Of a stretch of DNA of 64,000 nt, positions 44,471-54,474 are shown in pieces; positions within the stretch are counted from its first letter, which is position 1; each line of letters opens with the position of its first letter. Under the pieces are notes generated by a model. It was not told where the DNA came from. It saw only the letters and a list, made by a program, of their open reading frames with translations, and made no database searches. A program made the position numbers and the translations under genes. The stretch spans positions 129,228 through 193,227 of the forward strand of contig RDEW01000008.1 in the NCBI GenBank assembly GCA_011109175.1, read 5' to 3'. Source of the DNA: Dicyema japonicum. Lineage: Eukaryota > Dicyemida > Rhombozoa > Dicyemidae.

Positions 44471-44896
44471 AATGGGTATGAACCACAAAAAATCATTAAT
44501 TCAAAATGATATTGCGATGGTAATTTCAAAAACATCAAAAATTATTTGTCCAGATATCGCCTACTTGTTTAAAGTTATTTCATTAACCAGAATCGTCTTT
44601 GAATTATCCAGAAACGTCTCAAACACATTAATGAAATGTCTTTGAACTTGAACAATTGTGCGATAATACCCAAACTGATTGTTCGCTCGAGTTCAAATGC
44701 ACCTAGAGGCATAAGTGATTAATTTATCTTACATACTGCACAGGTCTCCTTTACCTCAACTTTTCAAGATGTTCTTCGTTCTGTTACTAATGATACACCA
44801 CACTTCAATTATAGATATAATTATTAATTAATTTATTTTATTTGTTTTAAAAATTGTTTTAAATTATGGCGAACCTATCGATAAATTATTGCATTA

Positions 44897-45721
44897 CAGT
44901 CCGACCCCGAATGGGGCAGACCCCAGGGGTGGGCACCCCCGCATTTTGGGGCATTTTTTTTGGCCAACATTTTGCAGAGTAAAATAGAAAATCGATAAAA
45001 ATATGGAAATTTTGGGGCACTATAAAATTGTGGGGAATGAAATTATAAGTAAATAAAATTATATTTTATTAATAAATATATAATTTTAATTTACATGTTT
45101 ATTTACATTTTTGTTGTGAATGGTTATCAACTACGAAACAAAATTAACGATTGCTAAATTGATATTGAAGAACAAATTATCTGAAAAGACAGATAATTAA
45201 AAAATACAAAACTAGTAAAGGCATGATTTCGCGAATAAAAAAAACAATTGTACCTTTTCTTGAATAAGGAACTGTAAACTCGGATCCTATGCCTTATTGT
45301 GAAATATCTAAATTCGATGATCAAGTTTTTGAATATCAGGTCCTTTCATAAAGAAAGAAATGATCAACAATGCCGTAAACGAAACATTGAATGGAGAAAG
45401 TGACGAATTCGTTAATAATATTTACAACGAAGGTTAGAAAACGATAACATGGAAACAATTCTAAGAGAAACGCAAGATTCTCTTGATCAGTTAGAGAAGA
45501 AATTTTTTACATATCTCCTGAAATACTCAAAGAATTTTACGATTTTCGACTTAATTTTATGAAAAATGTAAAAAGTAAAAGGATTAACTGGGGATAAATT
45601 AACTGATTATTTTTCTAAAATTGATTTTTGATGTTTAAAATCTCTGTTTTATTAAACCCCTGTTTTGGGGGCACCGCCGATTTTTTGGGGCACTTGTTGC
45701 CCCGATTTCTGTGTCGGACTG
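44897..45721. mobile_element. TA-flanked DNA transposon, pogo-like, deleted
   Basis: Terminal inverted repeats CAGTCCGACC (left) and its complement GTCGGACTG (right) are bounded by TA at 44895-44896 and 45722-45723. G-rich subterminal blocks follow (GGGGCAGACCCCAGGGGTGG left; CCCCTGTTTTGGGGGC right). Inside, the plus strand reads IIKKYKTSKGMISRIKKTI, a helix-turn-helix like the DNA-binding part of pogo/Tigger transposases, and then decayed sequence. No DDE catalytic region is present, so it depends on a helper. Confidence 0.65.
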
Positions 45722-45729
45722 TATTTGGC

Positions 45730-45890
45730 GTGTATTTTGAAACGTGAGAAGAGTTGTTCAGGATTCTCGACCCCGCCGGACTCGTCCTCACCTTTTCGGT
45801 CAGGGATCACTTAGTTAGATGAGAACTTTTATTTCTTTCTCTTTGACCCAGTGATCCTGAGGGTAATAATAATAATTTTTAGACGTTGTT
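45730..45890 (+). repeat. Retroelement 3' end with TAA tail
   Basis: CTTTGACCCAGTGATCCTGAGGG followed by (TAA)4 at about 45863-45875 has the look of a LINE or SINE 3' terminus. Upstream GACCCCGCCGGACTCG is GC-rich relative to the flanks. No coding part is recognised. Confidence 0.4.
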
Positions 45891-46154
45891 GTAGTTTCCT
45901 TGCTTGTTCTACATTTTATTGTCTTTTTCCTGTTGTACTGTAATATATTTTCTTTTATATTATATTAATGGATAATCAAGCAGTGTGAACACTGTTATTA
46001 AAATGTCTAAAATATATATATTTTGATAACCTATAAATATGGATTATTCTCCACTATTTTGATTTTTTAAAATTATTGCCCAATTTTTTCTATCACTATT
46101 TTGAAATTTTATTGTAATTTTTTAGAAAATTAGCATGAATGCAAAAAAATTATG

Positions 46155-46480
46155 AGGATTCTTTGCTCTTCCGTACTTTGCTATGTTATTTCTTGACAAG
46201 TTTTGTTTATTTCACGGTTCTTGAATTCCGTCGCTTTTATTCTGAATCCATTAAAATCAGCGGCATATGAATTAAGAAAACTTCGATGAAATTTTATTAG
46301 AATTCTTTTTTTTAAATCGGATTCATTAATTTTTAGGATTTTGTTTATTGCTCATATTGACATGTTGAATATTTTACTTAATTGTGTTTGCGTAATGTTT
46401 TTATTTTTTTATATTAAAAACTTCGAGCTTTTTTTTGAAAACTATATGTTCTTCGATTGTTTTTTGCATTATTTTTACGT
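46155..46480 (-). pseudogene. pogo-like transposase N-terminal fragment
   Basis: The minus strand reads KNITQTQLSKIFNMS, then AINKILKINESDLKKRI and FRIKATEFKNREINK. A T-Q-x-x-L-x-x-F-x-(V/M)-S helix followed by (T/A)I-x-x-I-L-K is the first helix-turn-helix of pogo/Tigger transposases. One stop lies within it. The catalytic part is not present nearby. Confidence 0.4.
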
Positions 46481-46950
46481 GCACACATCAAGCAAAATTC
46501 AAATAAATAGTTTTCGTTAATATTATTTTCGTGAAAAATTGATTTTCTTAAGATTTTAGTAATTTATAAAAAAAAATTCGTCAATCCAAATTGAACGAAA
46601 ATTTTGCCAAATAGTTAATAAACAGAAATATACAGCGGCCACCTTGACTGCGTGGTTATTTCTGTTAAGATGGTGAGCCAGATTCGCTCAAATGGCCATT
46701 TGTTGAAATAAATTATATGACGATCCGTTGAGGAAGCTCGAGAACTAGCATCAAATCATTTGCTTAAAAAAATTTATTAGTATAGTTACAGACACTAAGA
46801 AAATGGTTAGGGTGTCCAATGAAGAATACATATTTGCTTCTAATCAACTAGTAGAAGTGGCATGTTCAACATGTAGATGCTCTGGAAAGAAGTGACTGAT
46901 TCAAGTATAGACATGGATTGAAGATCGATTGGTGGTACTGTGAGGCTATT

Positions 46951-47150
46951 GGTCGGGAAAGTTAAGTTAATGGTCAGGAAAGTGACGCTTTGTCAAAAAA
47001 GTGACGCTATTGGTCAGGAAAGTGACTCTATTGGTCGGGAAAGTGACGTTAATAGTCAGGAAAGTGACGCTATTGGTCAGGAAAGTGACGCGATTGGTCA
47101 AGAAAGTGACGCTATTGACCAGGAAAGTGACGTTAATGACCAGGAAACCC
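46951..47150. repeat. 21-bp minisatellite, about nine units
   Basis: The unit GGTCAGGAAAGTGACGCTATT repeats with few substitutions. Being a multiple of three, it leaves long open frames on both strands; on the plus strand it encodes the heptapeptide QESDAIG (variants QESDVND and RESDSIG). It ends shortly before a stop at 47160. Whether it is part of a gene is unknown. Confidence 0.85.
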
Positions 47151-47194
47151 CATATATAATTTAAAAATTTTTTAATATGGACAACCATATTAAT

Positions 47195-47420
47195 AAAATT
47201 TATTATACACGTTATGATTGTGTCTCTAGTGGGGCAATGTTGCTTTTGTATTTCTTTATATTAATATTTCTTCATAATTTAAAGTGGTAGATTTATCAAA
47301 CTATTATCAAATAATCCTTTGATACCTCATTTCATTACAGTGCTTTTAATTATGAAGAATTTATATAGAACGTACTGATATATTTTAAATTTTGTCAATT
47401 CTCTCCCATTTTGAGTTTGT
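47195..47420. repeat. Dispersed repeat, copy 1 (second at 53060-53290)
   Basis: Shared blocks in the same order and orientation: TACACGTT, TATTTCTTCA, TATCAAA, ATTATGAAGAA and TTTGATAC/TTTGATTC. The copies are diverged, with an estimated identity well under 80% by eye. It may be the edge of an unrecognised transposon. Confidence 0.45.
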
Positions 47421-47658
47421 AAATTGTGATTGGTCCAAAAAATGAAGATAAATATTACAAACAACACTGCCCTATTCCTTGAAACATCATTGTGATACCA
47501 AGCAAAACTATTTTTCCGCGTTTGTTCTAATTATTATATGTATTTGCTCCAATTTATTTTATTATCGTTCGCGTTTGTTCTAATTTATTCTATAAATTTC
47601 TTATTTCTTCTTATATCCACGATTGCTTTCCTCCACAAGTTGAAATGTTGGGATAAAC

Positions 47659-47919
47659 ATGTTAAGGATACATTTCAATGTTTTATATGATCCTTTAATT
47701 TACCCATTGCTTTATTATACGGGCCTTGATATCCTTGGAGACACTCTTTACTGCGGAAGATCGTTTATTCATTTTGGAGTCTTAATTTTGTTTTATATTA
47801 TTATAACGAAAGTACATTTCTGTGACATTATTAGCTTTATCCTCCAATTCACATCATCTTGCTTTTCACTACTTGCCATATTCAGTGGAGATTACGTCAG
47901 AATGAGCATGATCCGTTAA
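47659..47919 (+). CDS. Hypothetical ORF of 86 codons
   Basis: The frame starts MLRIHFNVLYDPLIYPLLYY and continues hydrophobic (HFGVLILFYIIITKVHFCD). DPLIYPLL recalls a motif of Helitron replication proteins, but the expected following G-E-x-G-W is not present, so I do not call it one. It could be chance in AT-rich DNA. Confidence 0.2.
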   Translation: MLRIHFNVLYDPLIYPLLYYTGLDILGDTLYCGRSFIHFGVLILFYIIITKVHFCDIISFILQFTSSCFSLLAIFSGDYVRMSMIR

Positions 47920-48159
47920 AATTATTCGCAAGGTTGATTCCTATGAAATTGAGGGAATTATATTCTACAAAATTTCTATTATTTCAAAAATAATGTTAAC
48001 TGGTGGATGGGAAAAGTTTCGCAATATAAAAAAATTTCATCATTCGAACAGTGACTATTTCATACAATTCCAATACATTCCAAATAATAGAAAGAAGCTG
48101 ACTGATGGCTCAATTAATTGTTTAATGCCAGCAGAAATATATTTTGATTATTCCTAGTT

Positions 48160-48720
48160 TTCTTGAGTAACTTCGGAGATGCAGTCGATTAAATTAAAAT
48201 TTATTTCTTGTCGCATGTCATAACTTCTCTCATAACTTTCAAACCATCCTTGGAAGCCATAAATCAAGAATGGTTCTATACAAGCTGTATACACATAAAG
48301 AAAAGTTTCCGGACTCAATTGAAAACGTAGAAGAGATTTCAACATTGCCGTAGCTTTTTTTCTTCATTTTCTTGATATAATTAATGAACGAGCCCTTTAA
48401 GTTCACACGAACACCAGATATTGTGACTGTTCCATGCATTTGATCGCTCCAGTATCAATAAAAAATCTTTGATTTGTTCTTGTAATTCACAATCCATGAA
48501 GCAGTACATTTTTTCAAGAGATAAAGATAAACCTTCATCTCGGCATCAACATTTAAATTATTTCTACATGTGTCGAAACACGTTTCCAGGAAATCGATCT
48601 ATTAATACTAAGATCGAGCAAAAGAATATCATCGGCATGTATTAACATTTTCGAATTTAGGTGTTCAAACTTCGGGATGTCACACATAAAGCAATTGAAT
48701 AAATAGAGTATTCGCTAACC
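48160..48720 (-). pseudogene. LINE RT palm-thumb fragment
   Basis: On the minus strand CDIPKFEHLNSKMLIHADDI contains the catalytic box as HADD. It is followed by LLLDLSINRSISWK and, after frame changes, GVRVNLKGSFINYIKKMKKK, MLKSLLRFQLSPETFLYVY and TACIEPFLIYGFQGW, a typical thumb ending. It is truncated on both sides. The closest style in this window is the CR1/Jockey-like group. Confidence 0.65.
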
Positions 48721-49094
48721 AACGCTTTAGCGTTTGATTTTAGCGTTCCACCTGCCCTTGTGATTGAGGGTGTCTTGGTCTCGCCGTTATCCCCCGATCA
48801 CATAATAATGTTGAAACTTCAGTGTTACAAAACTCTTTTTCAACCTTTTATTACGCTTAATCGCTTTATTGACTCAAAATAATTTTTTTTGTTTTTGAAG
48901 AAACAAGGGACCGATTTTTCGACCTCGTCTATTTTCGACCCTTTTCACGCTTAATCGATTTATTGACTCAAAATAATTTTTTTTGTTTTTAAGGAAAGAA
49001 CATGGGACCGATATTTGGAAGCAAAATTTAGTGGTTGTTAATGTTTTCAAGTGATAAATTTGTCGGACAGTATCAACAGCCCGGACGCTATCAC

Positions 49095-49240
49095 ATACGA
49101 CATTTATTAACCCCGGATACACCTAGAAAGAAGTTAAATTAAACAATTAATTAATAAGATGCCCATACTTGCAGTTGTGGAAAACCTTCCAGTGGAGTGG
49201 GGGAGAACAAATGAAAGCAAATTTCATATCATTTTTGATG
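49095..49240 (-). repeat. Repeat-V 3' part
   Basis: AACCCCGGATACACCTAGAAAG (49112-49133) is the complement of CTTTCT(C/A)GGTGTATCCGGGGTT found at 58672-58693. GCAGTTGTGGAAAACCTTCC (49171-49190) matches the body of the other copies. It is shorter because its inner part is deleted. Confidence 0.65.
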
Positions 49241-49689
49241 CGCAACGCCGGTCGGAAGTCGCCTTCAAATAGTTTGCGGTTCACTCTCTCCAAGTTTGTC
49301 CGGACCATTCAAATAAACCGGAGGATTGGAAATCAGAATGTCTTGATTTCATTACTTCCGTCTTGGTAAGAGAATGCACATAGGAAACCTGGATGTTCTT
49401 CATTTTTGAAGAAAGGGAGTTCCCAAGTGAGCATGTAGTGTCCAGTTCTTGAGTGTAATTAATTTTTAAATATTGAGTTTGTGGTAGTAGGAAAATTTGA
49501 ATATGTAATTTATTAAAATTTTATAATATGCCGGCAATTATGAATGTAATTCCTATGTAATTGTTCGTATTAATAAGTTTTACGTCAGTTATGAGTTATA
49601 ATAATAATTGATTTTATTCATCATTTTATATTTACATATTATTTATCTACAAGTCAGTGAACGCTCACTCACTAGCCATTAACAAATTA

Positions 49690-50043
49690 ATAGCACAGTA
49701 ATGGAAATATGTGAATTTGTAAACCAGTAAGTGTCGATCCTTTTGGGGGAATTAAACTCGAAAGATACCTCGTTTGGTTGTCGGGGACGAACAGAGACTG
49801 CATTGTTTTGAAGGATATGTTTGCGTCTTCTGGGCTTTCCGTTGTGACGTCCTCGATTCTGAATCACTTCTAAGTCACTATTCTCCATATGGGAATGGAG
49901 TTAATATCGGAATCTGTTCATCAATTTTTGGTGATATTAGTAGTGATCATCTACCAATCCTTTGTAAACTCAGCCTAACTCCTTTACAGATCAAGTCTGC
50001 TCCAGTAGGCTATGATCTGACTAGTATAAACTGCGACCATTAA
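49690..50043 (+). pseudogene. LINE APE-endonuclease C-terminal fragment
   Basis: The plus strand reads FASSGLSVVTSSI, then SPYGNGVNIGICSSIFGDIS, then SDHLPILCKLSLTP, the SDH-containing end of an APE endonuclease. One frame change separates the first part. It is similar in style to LINE-J (VLTSEEPNHFSHYGGDML, SDHIP) but not the same copy. No RT follows; SINE-T begins at 50154. Confidence 0.6.
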
Positions 50044-50153
50044 CAAAAAAGGATTGCTATATATTTGGAACGTTTTGGGAATTTTTGTAATCCGAAAATT
50101 TGTATGTCACAATGTACAGTGAATTCCCTCTAATTGGCCAATTCTCAAATAAC

Positions 50154-50415
50154 AGGACACACACTTTATTTAAGTAAAGAACAGTTAATTTTAACTAATC
50201 CTAGAATCAAAGAATGATCCTCACTTCTTTTTTCCTTTTTCTTGTGTGTAGGTCCTTTCTAGACAATCCAGTTCCGCAGTGAGCATCCTCTGATGACGGC
50301 GTCAATCTTCAAACCCTTTTAGCGGAACCTTCCACCAGGTGAACAGCAGCGAGAATCGAACCCGTAATTTAAGTCACTTTAGCCCGACACCTAACCACTA
50401 TGCCACCCGGCTCGT
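50154..50415 (-). repeat. SINE-T copy 2, best copy
   Basis: On the minus strand the tRNA-like head runs from about 50412: A box TGGCATAGTGGTTAG (50391-50405) and B box GGGTTCGATTCTC (50351-50363), both close to consensus and correctly spaced. The body then shows CACCTGGTGGAAGGTTCC and AAAAAGGAAAAAAGAAGTGAGG and ends near ACTTAAATAAAGTGTGTG. It lacks the last 50 or so bp of tail present in copy 1. The internal promoter looks intact. Confidence 0.85.
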
Positions 50416-50769
50416 CCATATTGAAATCATCTAAAATTATATTCCTTCAAAAAGAGATGCAAATCGTCAAAATTTCCTGAGCTTGATACTATGATATTAG
50501 AATGGATGGATTTGATGGATTCTAATGGTATTTTTAATTTGTTTATGTTGCTGAAAATTTATCAATTAGTGATTTCAAGAATTCTAAAAAAATTTATTAC
50601 ATAATTAAAAAAGACATGGTTTTTGAATAAAGAAATGATAACTGACACAGACCTGACCTAAAAGGATTTGAGAAGACTTTTAAGAAATTTCCAAACATTA
50701 TAAAGAAGGCGAAAATTACAATATGGACGAGATAGGGCTTTATCATAAACTGATTACCTCCATATAATA

Positions 50770-51750
50770 ATAATAACACCAGAGACCACGGTTACACAAA
50801 CTAACTAATCACTTGATCCCAGCACGTTCTAGCAGAGACCTCGTCTTAGCCCGATGCTCCTCCCTCGTCCCTACACAAGCACGTATTGGTCGAGTGACTG
50901 GAACTTCGCAGTCACGACGGCGTGTTCCGTGGTTCATTCTTATCAAGGCTTCAAAAGGCATTAGTGGTTGGAGTTCTACAGGAATCCAGCGTACCGTGAA
51001 TTTGGAGGCTCTTCTCTGGCTAGCCTCGATCTTCAAGACATTCGTCCAAGAGATCAGTGGACCCCATATACCACATGCATAAGAGATGCATGGTTCTATG
51101 AATTGTTTATATATATTGCTCAAAACAGAATGCTTTCCGATCTTCCATAAGCATGTGAGACATTTCAGAACATTAGTTTTCTTTCGCATTTCGTAATTAC
51201 GTTTTCAACATGGGGAGCGAATGACATATGTATGTCAAAAGTCACCCCAAGAATCCTTTGGGATTTTCTGAAAGGAATAGCTTCCTTGATTGTTTTCCTT
51301 CAGTTCGACCGTCCGTCTTCCCAGTCTCTTGTCTGAAGTAAATAGGGTTGTGACGGACTTTTCGCTGCTAGTAGTTAGGCGATTCTTCGATAGCCATTTG
51401 TCAAGACGGTACATATTTTCTTGCAATTTCGAGATGGCAATTTGGATGTCCTGATCGCGTGACGCAATGACGATGTCGTCGGCATAAGTTAGAATAACAT
51501 CATTTTTGGAGTCTGGAGTAGGGAGGTTGAATAAAACTGGAGACAAAAAGGATCCTTGGGGAACCCCATTAGGGAGAAGCCGTGAAATAGATTTTGACTG
51601 TCAAATGCAGACGCGTCCGCTCCGACCACTAAGGAAGTTAGCTAGCCAGAGTTTGAGCTTTCCAGGGATCTTTGTTGGTAAATTTTCCAAGTAAGAATTC
51701 TCCTTGACACAGAGTAGAAAGCCTTGTGGACGTCTATAAATTGGCTTTAA
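50770..51750 (-). pseudogene. CR1-like LINE 3' half with TTA tail
   Basis: From the right on the minus strand: a short palm start (about 51740-51600), then GFPKDPF where GVPQGS is expected, FNLPTPDSKNDVILTYADDI (catalytic box intact), LDKWLSKNRLTTSSEKS, then the thumb (50809-51189) with YKQFIEPCISYACGIWGPLI, RMNHGTRRRDCEVPVTRPIR and the end TREEHRAKTRSLLERAGIK. The 3' end is GTCTCTGGTGTTATTATTATTA at about 50765-50785. It is 5'-truncated with frameshifts near 51200 and 51550. Confidence 0.8.
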
Positions 51751-52545
51751 ACTGATTATTTTGATAAAAAATAATATTTTACTTTAGTGGTTTTATAAAT
51801 AAATTTTTTTTAATTTCCCAAATTGGCCGAATATAGTTCAGGAACAATTTTGGGCCAATTTAAGGGACTTGACTGTATTTATATTTTTTAAAATCCAGGT
51901 AGCGGATTTATATTTTTTTAAAATGATTTTTTAAATTGATTAGTGGCGTTTTACGTATTTGTCATTTTAATTTTAGTAATATTGATTAGTGTAATTGAAT
52001 TGTGAATTCTTTTAATTAATAATAGATTGGAAAATGTATCTTTCGAACAATTCAGTTGATCAATTTTTGACAGGTAACATAGATACGTAACAATAATGTA
52101 AGAAACTTTCATTAAGGGTGAAGCAAGAATGCTCATGATTTAAATGCCTATCCAGAGTTTTTTGAACAATGCACAGTGATTAGCCCTGAGCTACGCACAG
52201 CTCGCATTTGTAAATGTGGAGGATAGGCATGCATAACGAAGATGATCTAATTTTTTTGATCGCCTCAACGCCTCTCGTGATCTCACTCCATGTTTTTGGG
52301 GTTTCTAAGGAAAAGACATGTCCAACTTTTCTCCAGAAAACACCGCTAAAGGCTGCGATTGTGATCCATGCAGGTAGTAGGAGCTGACTAGTGGGGCGAG
52401 CTAATATTGATTTCTCCATAATAATGAAATGGTAATTTTGTCAAAAAAATTTCAATAATTTCCTAATAGATGAACTCAATATCGTATTAATTGTCTTCAA
52501 GAGGTACGTCCGTAGAGAGAATTTGTAAGACACGAAACAGTCCAT
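51750..52545. other. AT-rich stretch, no gene recognised
   Basis: The only longer frame is antisense 52180-52419 (79 codons, ILARPTSQLLLPAWITIAAF). It has no domain and no support beyond its length. Confidence 0.4.
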
Positions 52546-52564
52546 AAAGAAAAAAGGAATGAAG

Positions 52565-52890
52565 CGTTAGATGGAAGGGTACTTTTGCGATGCATGCTTC
52601 ACGAAATAAGGCTCTAAATGAATTAATGAAATTTTTTGAAATATGTCATTGTTTCTATGCAGCGTGATGTTCGGTGGACAATATCTAACGATCGCATTTA
52701 TTAATTCATCAAAGTAGTTGTCCAAATGGCTCACTTGCCTTGTCCACAAATTCTACAAAATAAGTCGGAGTATTTAAACCATAAAATTGTTTCTCTGTCG
52801 AAGCTCCACATGTATATGACAAGAATACATTCATTTAGAGCCTTCTTTCGTGAAGCATGTATTGCAAAAGTACCAATGGAAGTTCAGTAG
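52565..52890. repeat. Inverted repeat, arms of about 50 bp
   Basis: The left arm GTACTTTTGCGATGCATGCT continues CACGAAATAAGGCTCTAAAT (52580-52619). It is matched in reverse complement by the right arm AGAGCCTTCTTTCGTGAAGC continuing ATGTATTGCAAAAGTACC (about 52842-52879), with few mismatches. The spacer is about 220 bp and holds only a short antisense frame. It could be a decayed MITE or a fold-back. Confidence 0.65.
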
Positions 52891-53059
52891 GAAAAAAAGT
52901 GGAGTGTGCGTATCAAAAAGGGTTTTTTTGGTTTGTTTCTTAATAAACTGACTTATTTTTTATATTGCAATATAAAATTAAAAAAGAATCTATAATGAGT
53001 CAAATAAAATATAATTTATTTAATTATATTAATCAAAATTTATATTTTTAAATAGTTAA

Positions 53060-53290
53060 TAAAATACATTTTACACGTTGTAGTCACTTCCTGTGGTGGT
53101 ATTTTTTATATTTGTCTATATCATTATTTCTTCACTATTGAAAATGCAGGATATATCAAAATTTTATTAATAATACTTTGATTCATCAATACATTATGTT
53201 TTTTTTCAATTATGAAGAAATTTTGTTAATGACAACTTATTGCAGTAATTTCATTATGCCCTTTTATTAATTCCTTCATTATCAATGTAT
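53060..53290. repeat. Dispersed repeat, copy 2
   Basis: See the block order given for 47195-47420. This copy has TTACACGTTGTAG, TATTTCTTCACT, ATATATCAAA, TTTGATTCATC and CAATTATGAAGAA. No terminal repeats identified. Confidence 0.45.
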
Positions 53291-53399
53291 TCATATTCAA
53301 AAAATCCTCAAATTTTAAAATATCGAAGATCCATCAGTCACTTATCCTTTCCTCGGTTACACATGCCAATCTAATGTCCGCTCTCTTTGTTTCTTCGTA

Positions 53400-53840
53400 G
53401 AACTATTATTCTCAATCTTCAATAACCATTATGCCATGCTTCCACAACCTATTTTTAACATCTTTTACTGGAAAAGATTGGAAAACTGGACAACCTTAGT
53501 CCTTGTAAATCTATTAGCTCTCCAAAATCAAGCCATGAACTCACTTGCGTCATTTTGTTTTTTCACATCACATGAATCCAATTGCCTGAATAATTCGTCT
53601 ATTTCAATCTCGGTCTCATTTCATCATCTAATATTGTAATCATTTAAAATTCAAATTTAGAGAAAAACATGAAGATATCAAATATTTTAAGATTTCAGTA
53701 AATCTTTCTACTTTTCCTTGTACCCAGGACATCGTTTGTCCGAAATTTTGTTTATAGAAATTTTGTTATTTACAAATTCTGAATAAATGCCCTAAATTAA
53801 CATCATATTGTGCACATGTATGAACATTTGAATAATAATC
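53400..53840 (-). pseudogene. Integrase core fragment (Ginger/KRBA2-like)
   Basis: On the minus strand from about 53800 it reads YSEFVNNKIS (the SEFVN element near the second catalytic Asp), then WVQGKVERFTEILKYLIS, which resembles the S-x-x-Q-G-x-V-E-R helix carrying the catalytic Glu. LDDEMRPRLK follows, then ELFRQLDSCDVKKQND. Frames alternate and stops occur. Function would be cut-and-paste or LTR-type integration. Confidence 0.45.
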
Positions 53841-53852
53841 AACAAGATTTCA

Positions 53853-54092
53853 TTACAGCACGTTGTTGTCGAGACGAGTGAAGTCTCCTGGCCCAAGACG
53901 GACTCTTCTAAGATCACTTGGGTCAGTGATTTCGAAAGTTAGCAATGAGCGTCGAGAAAATGTATGGTTGTTCCAAGGGATTTCTCTGACATTCTTCAGG
54001 GGTAACAGCCATTTTTTCCTATCAGCTGGATTATTTTGATTTTCTTTTTCGCAAAAATTGTTTTCCATTAAAAGATAACAAAAAGTAAACAA
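53853..54092 (-). CDS. Hypothetical protein of 71-79 codons
   Basis: The inner ATG gives MENNFCEKENQNNPADRKKW, then ITDPSDLRRVRLGPGDFTRL and a stop. It is polar and mixed-charge, with no domain recognised. It lies between the integrase scrap and the end of LINE-B. It may be spurious. Confidence 0.25.
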   Translation of the reverse strand: MFTFCYLLMENNFCEKENQNNPADRKKWLLPLKNVREIPWNNHTFSRRSLLTFEITDPSDLRRVRLGPGDFTRLDNNVL

Positions 54093-54169
54093 TTTGTGTA
54101 AATATTGAATTTCAATTGGGTTTTATAAAACAACCCTATTTCCCTTAGATCAGGAATTAGTTTAGTTAG

Positions 54170-54474
54170 TTTAAATCTTCTTAGCGTAGCCTTAAAAGAG
54201 TTTCGCCAACATCCTCGACCACGCCATTTTGTTTCTGGCCCTCATTCGAACATCATCCAGGTCGTCTGCTGTCACAATGTACGACCGATTGTCTCGGAAT
54301 CATCTTTTAAGCAAACTGGAAGTTTATTTCTTGGTCTGTTTCGAAATCCGTGACTTCCGGCGCAGTAGAAGTATTCTTCCATAGTCGGGTCCAATCTGAG
54401 AATATGTCCAAATAGTTGCCATTTCTATAGAATAACGTCCATGCTAATTGGTGTAGATTTACATAGAGCATATA
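54170..54474 (-). pseudogene. LINE-B C-terminus, left of Tc1 insertion
   Basis: The minus strand reads LYALCKSTPISMDVIL, a stop, then KWQLFGHILRLDPTMEEYFY, then GFRNRPRNKLPVCLKDDSET. It matches the RWRLFGHILR domain of the 35640-37770 copy. It is the continuation of the LINE-B sequence at 55991 once the Tc1 element is taken out. Confidence 0.8.

Noticed and set aside
47659-47919. Helitron replication protein (DPLIYPLL)
   Set aside because: The following conserved G-E-x-G-W is absent, frames upstream and downstream show no Rep or helicase motifs, and the match is eight residues.
49169-49369. 66-codon ORF beginning MQLWKTFQWSGG
   Set aside because: Its start lies inside the reverse-oriented repeat-V copy and it shows no domain.
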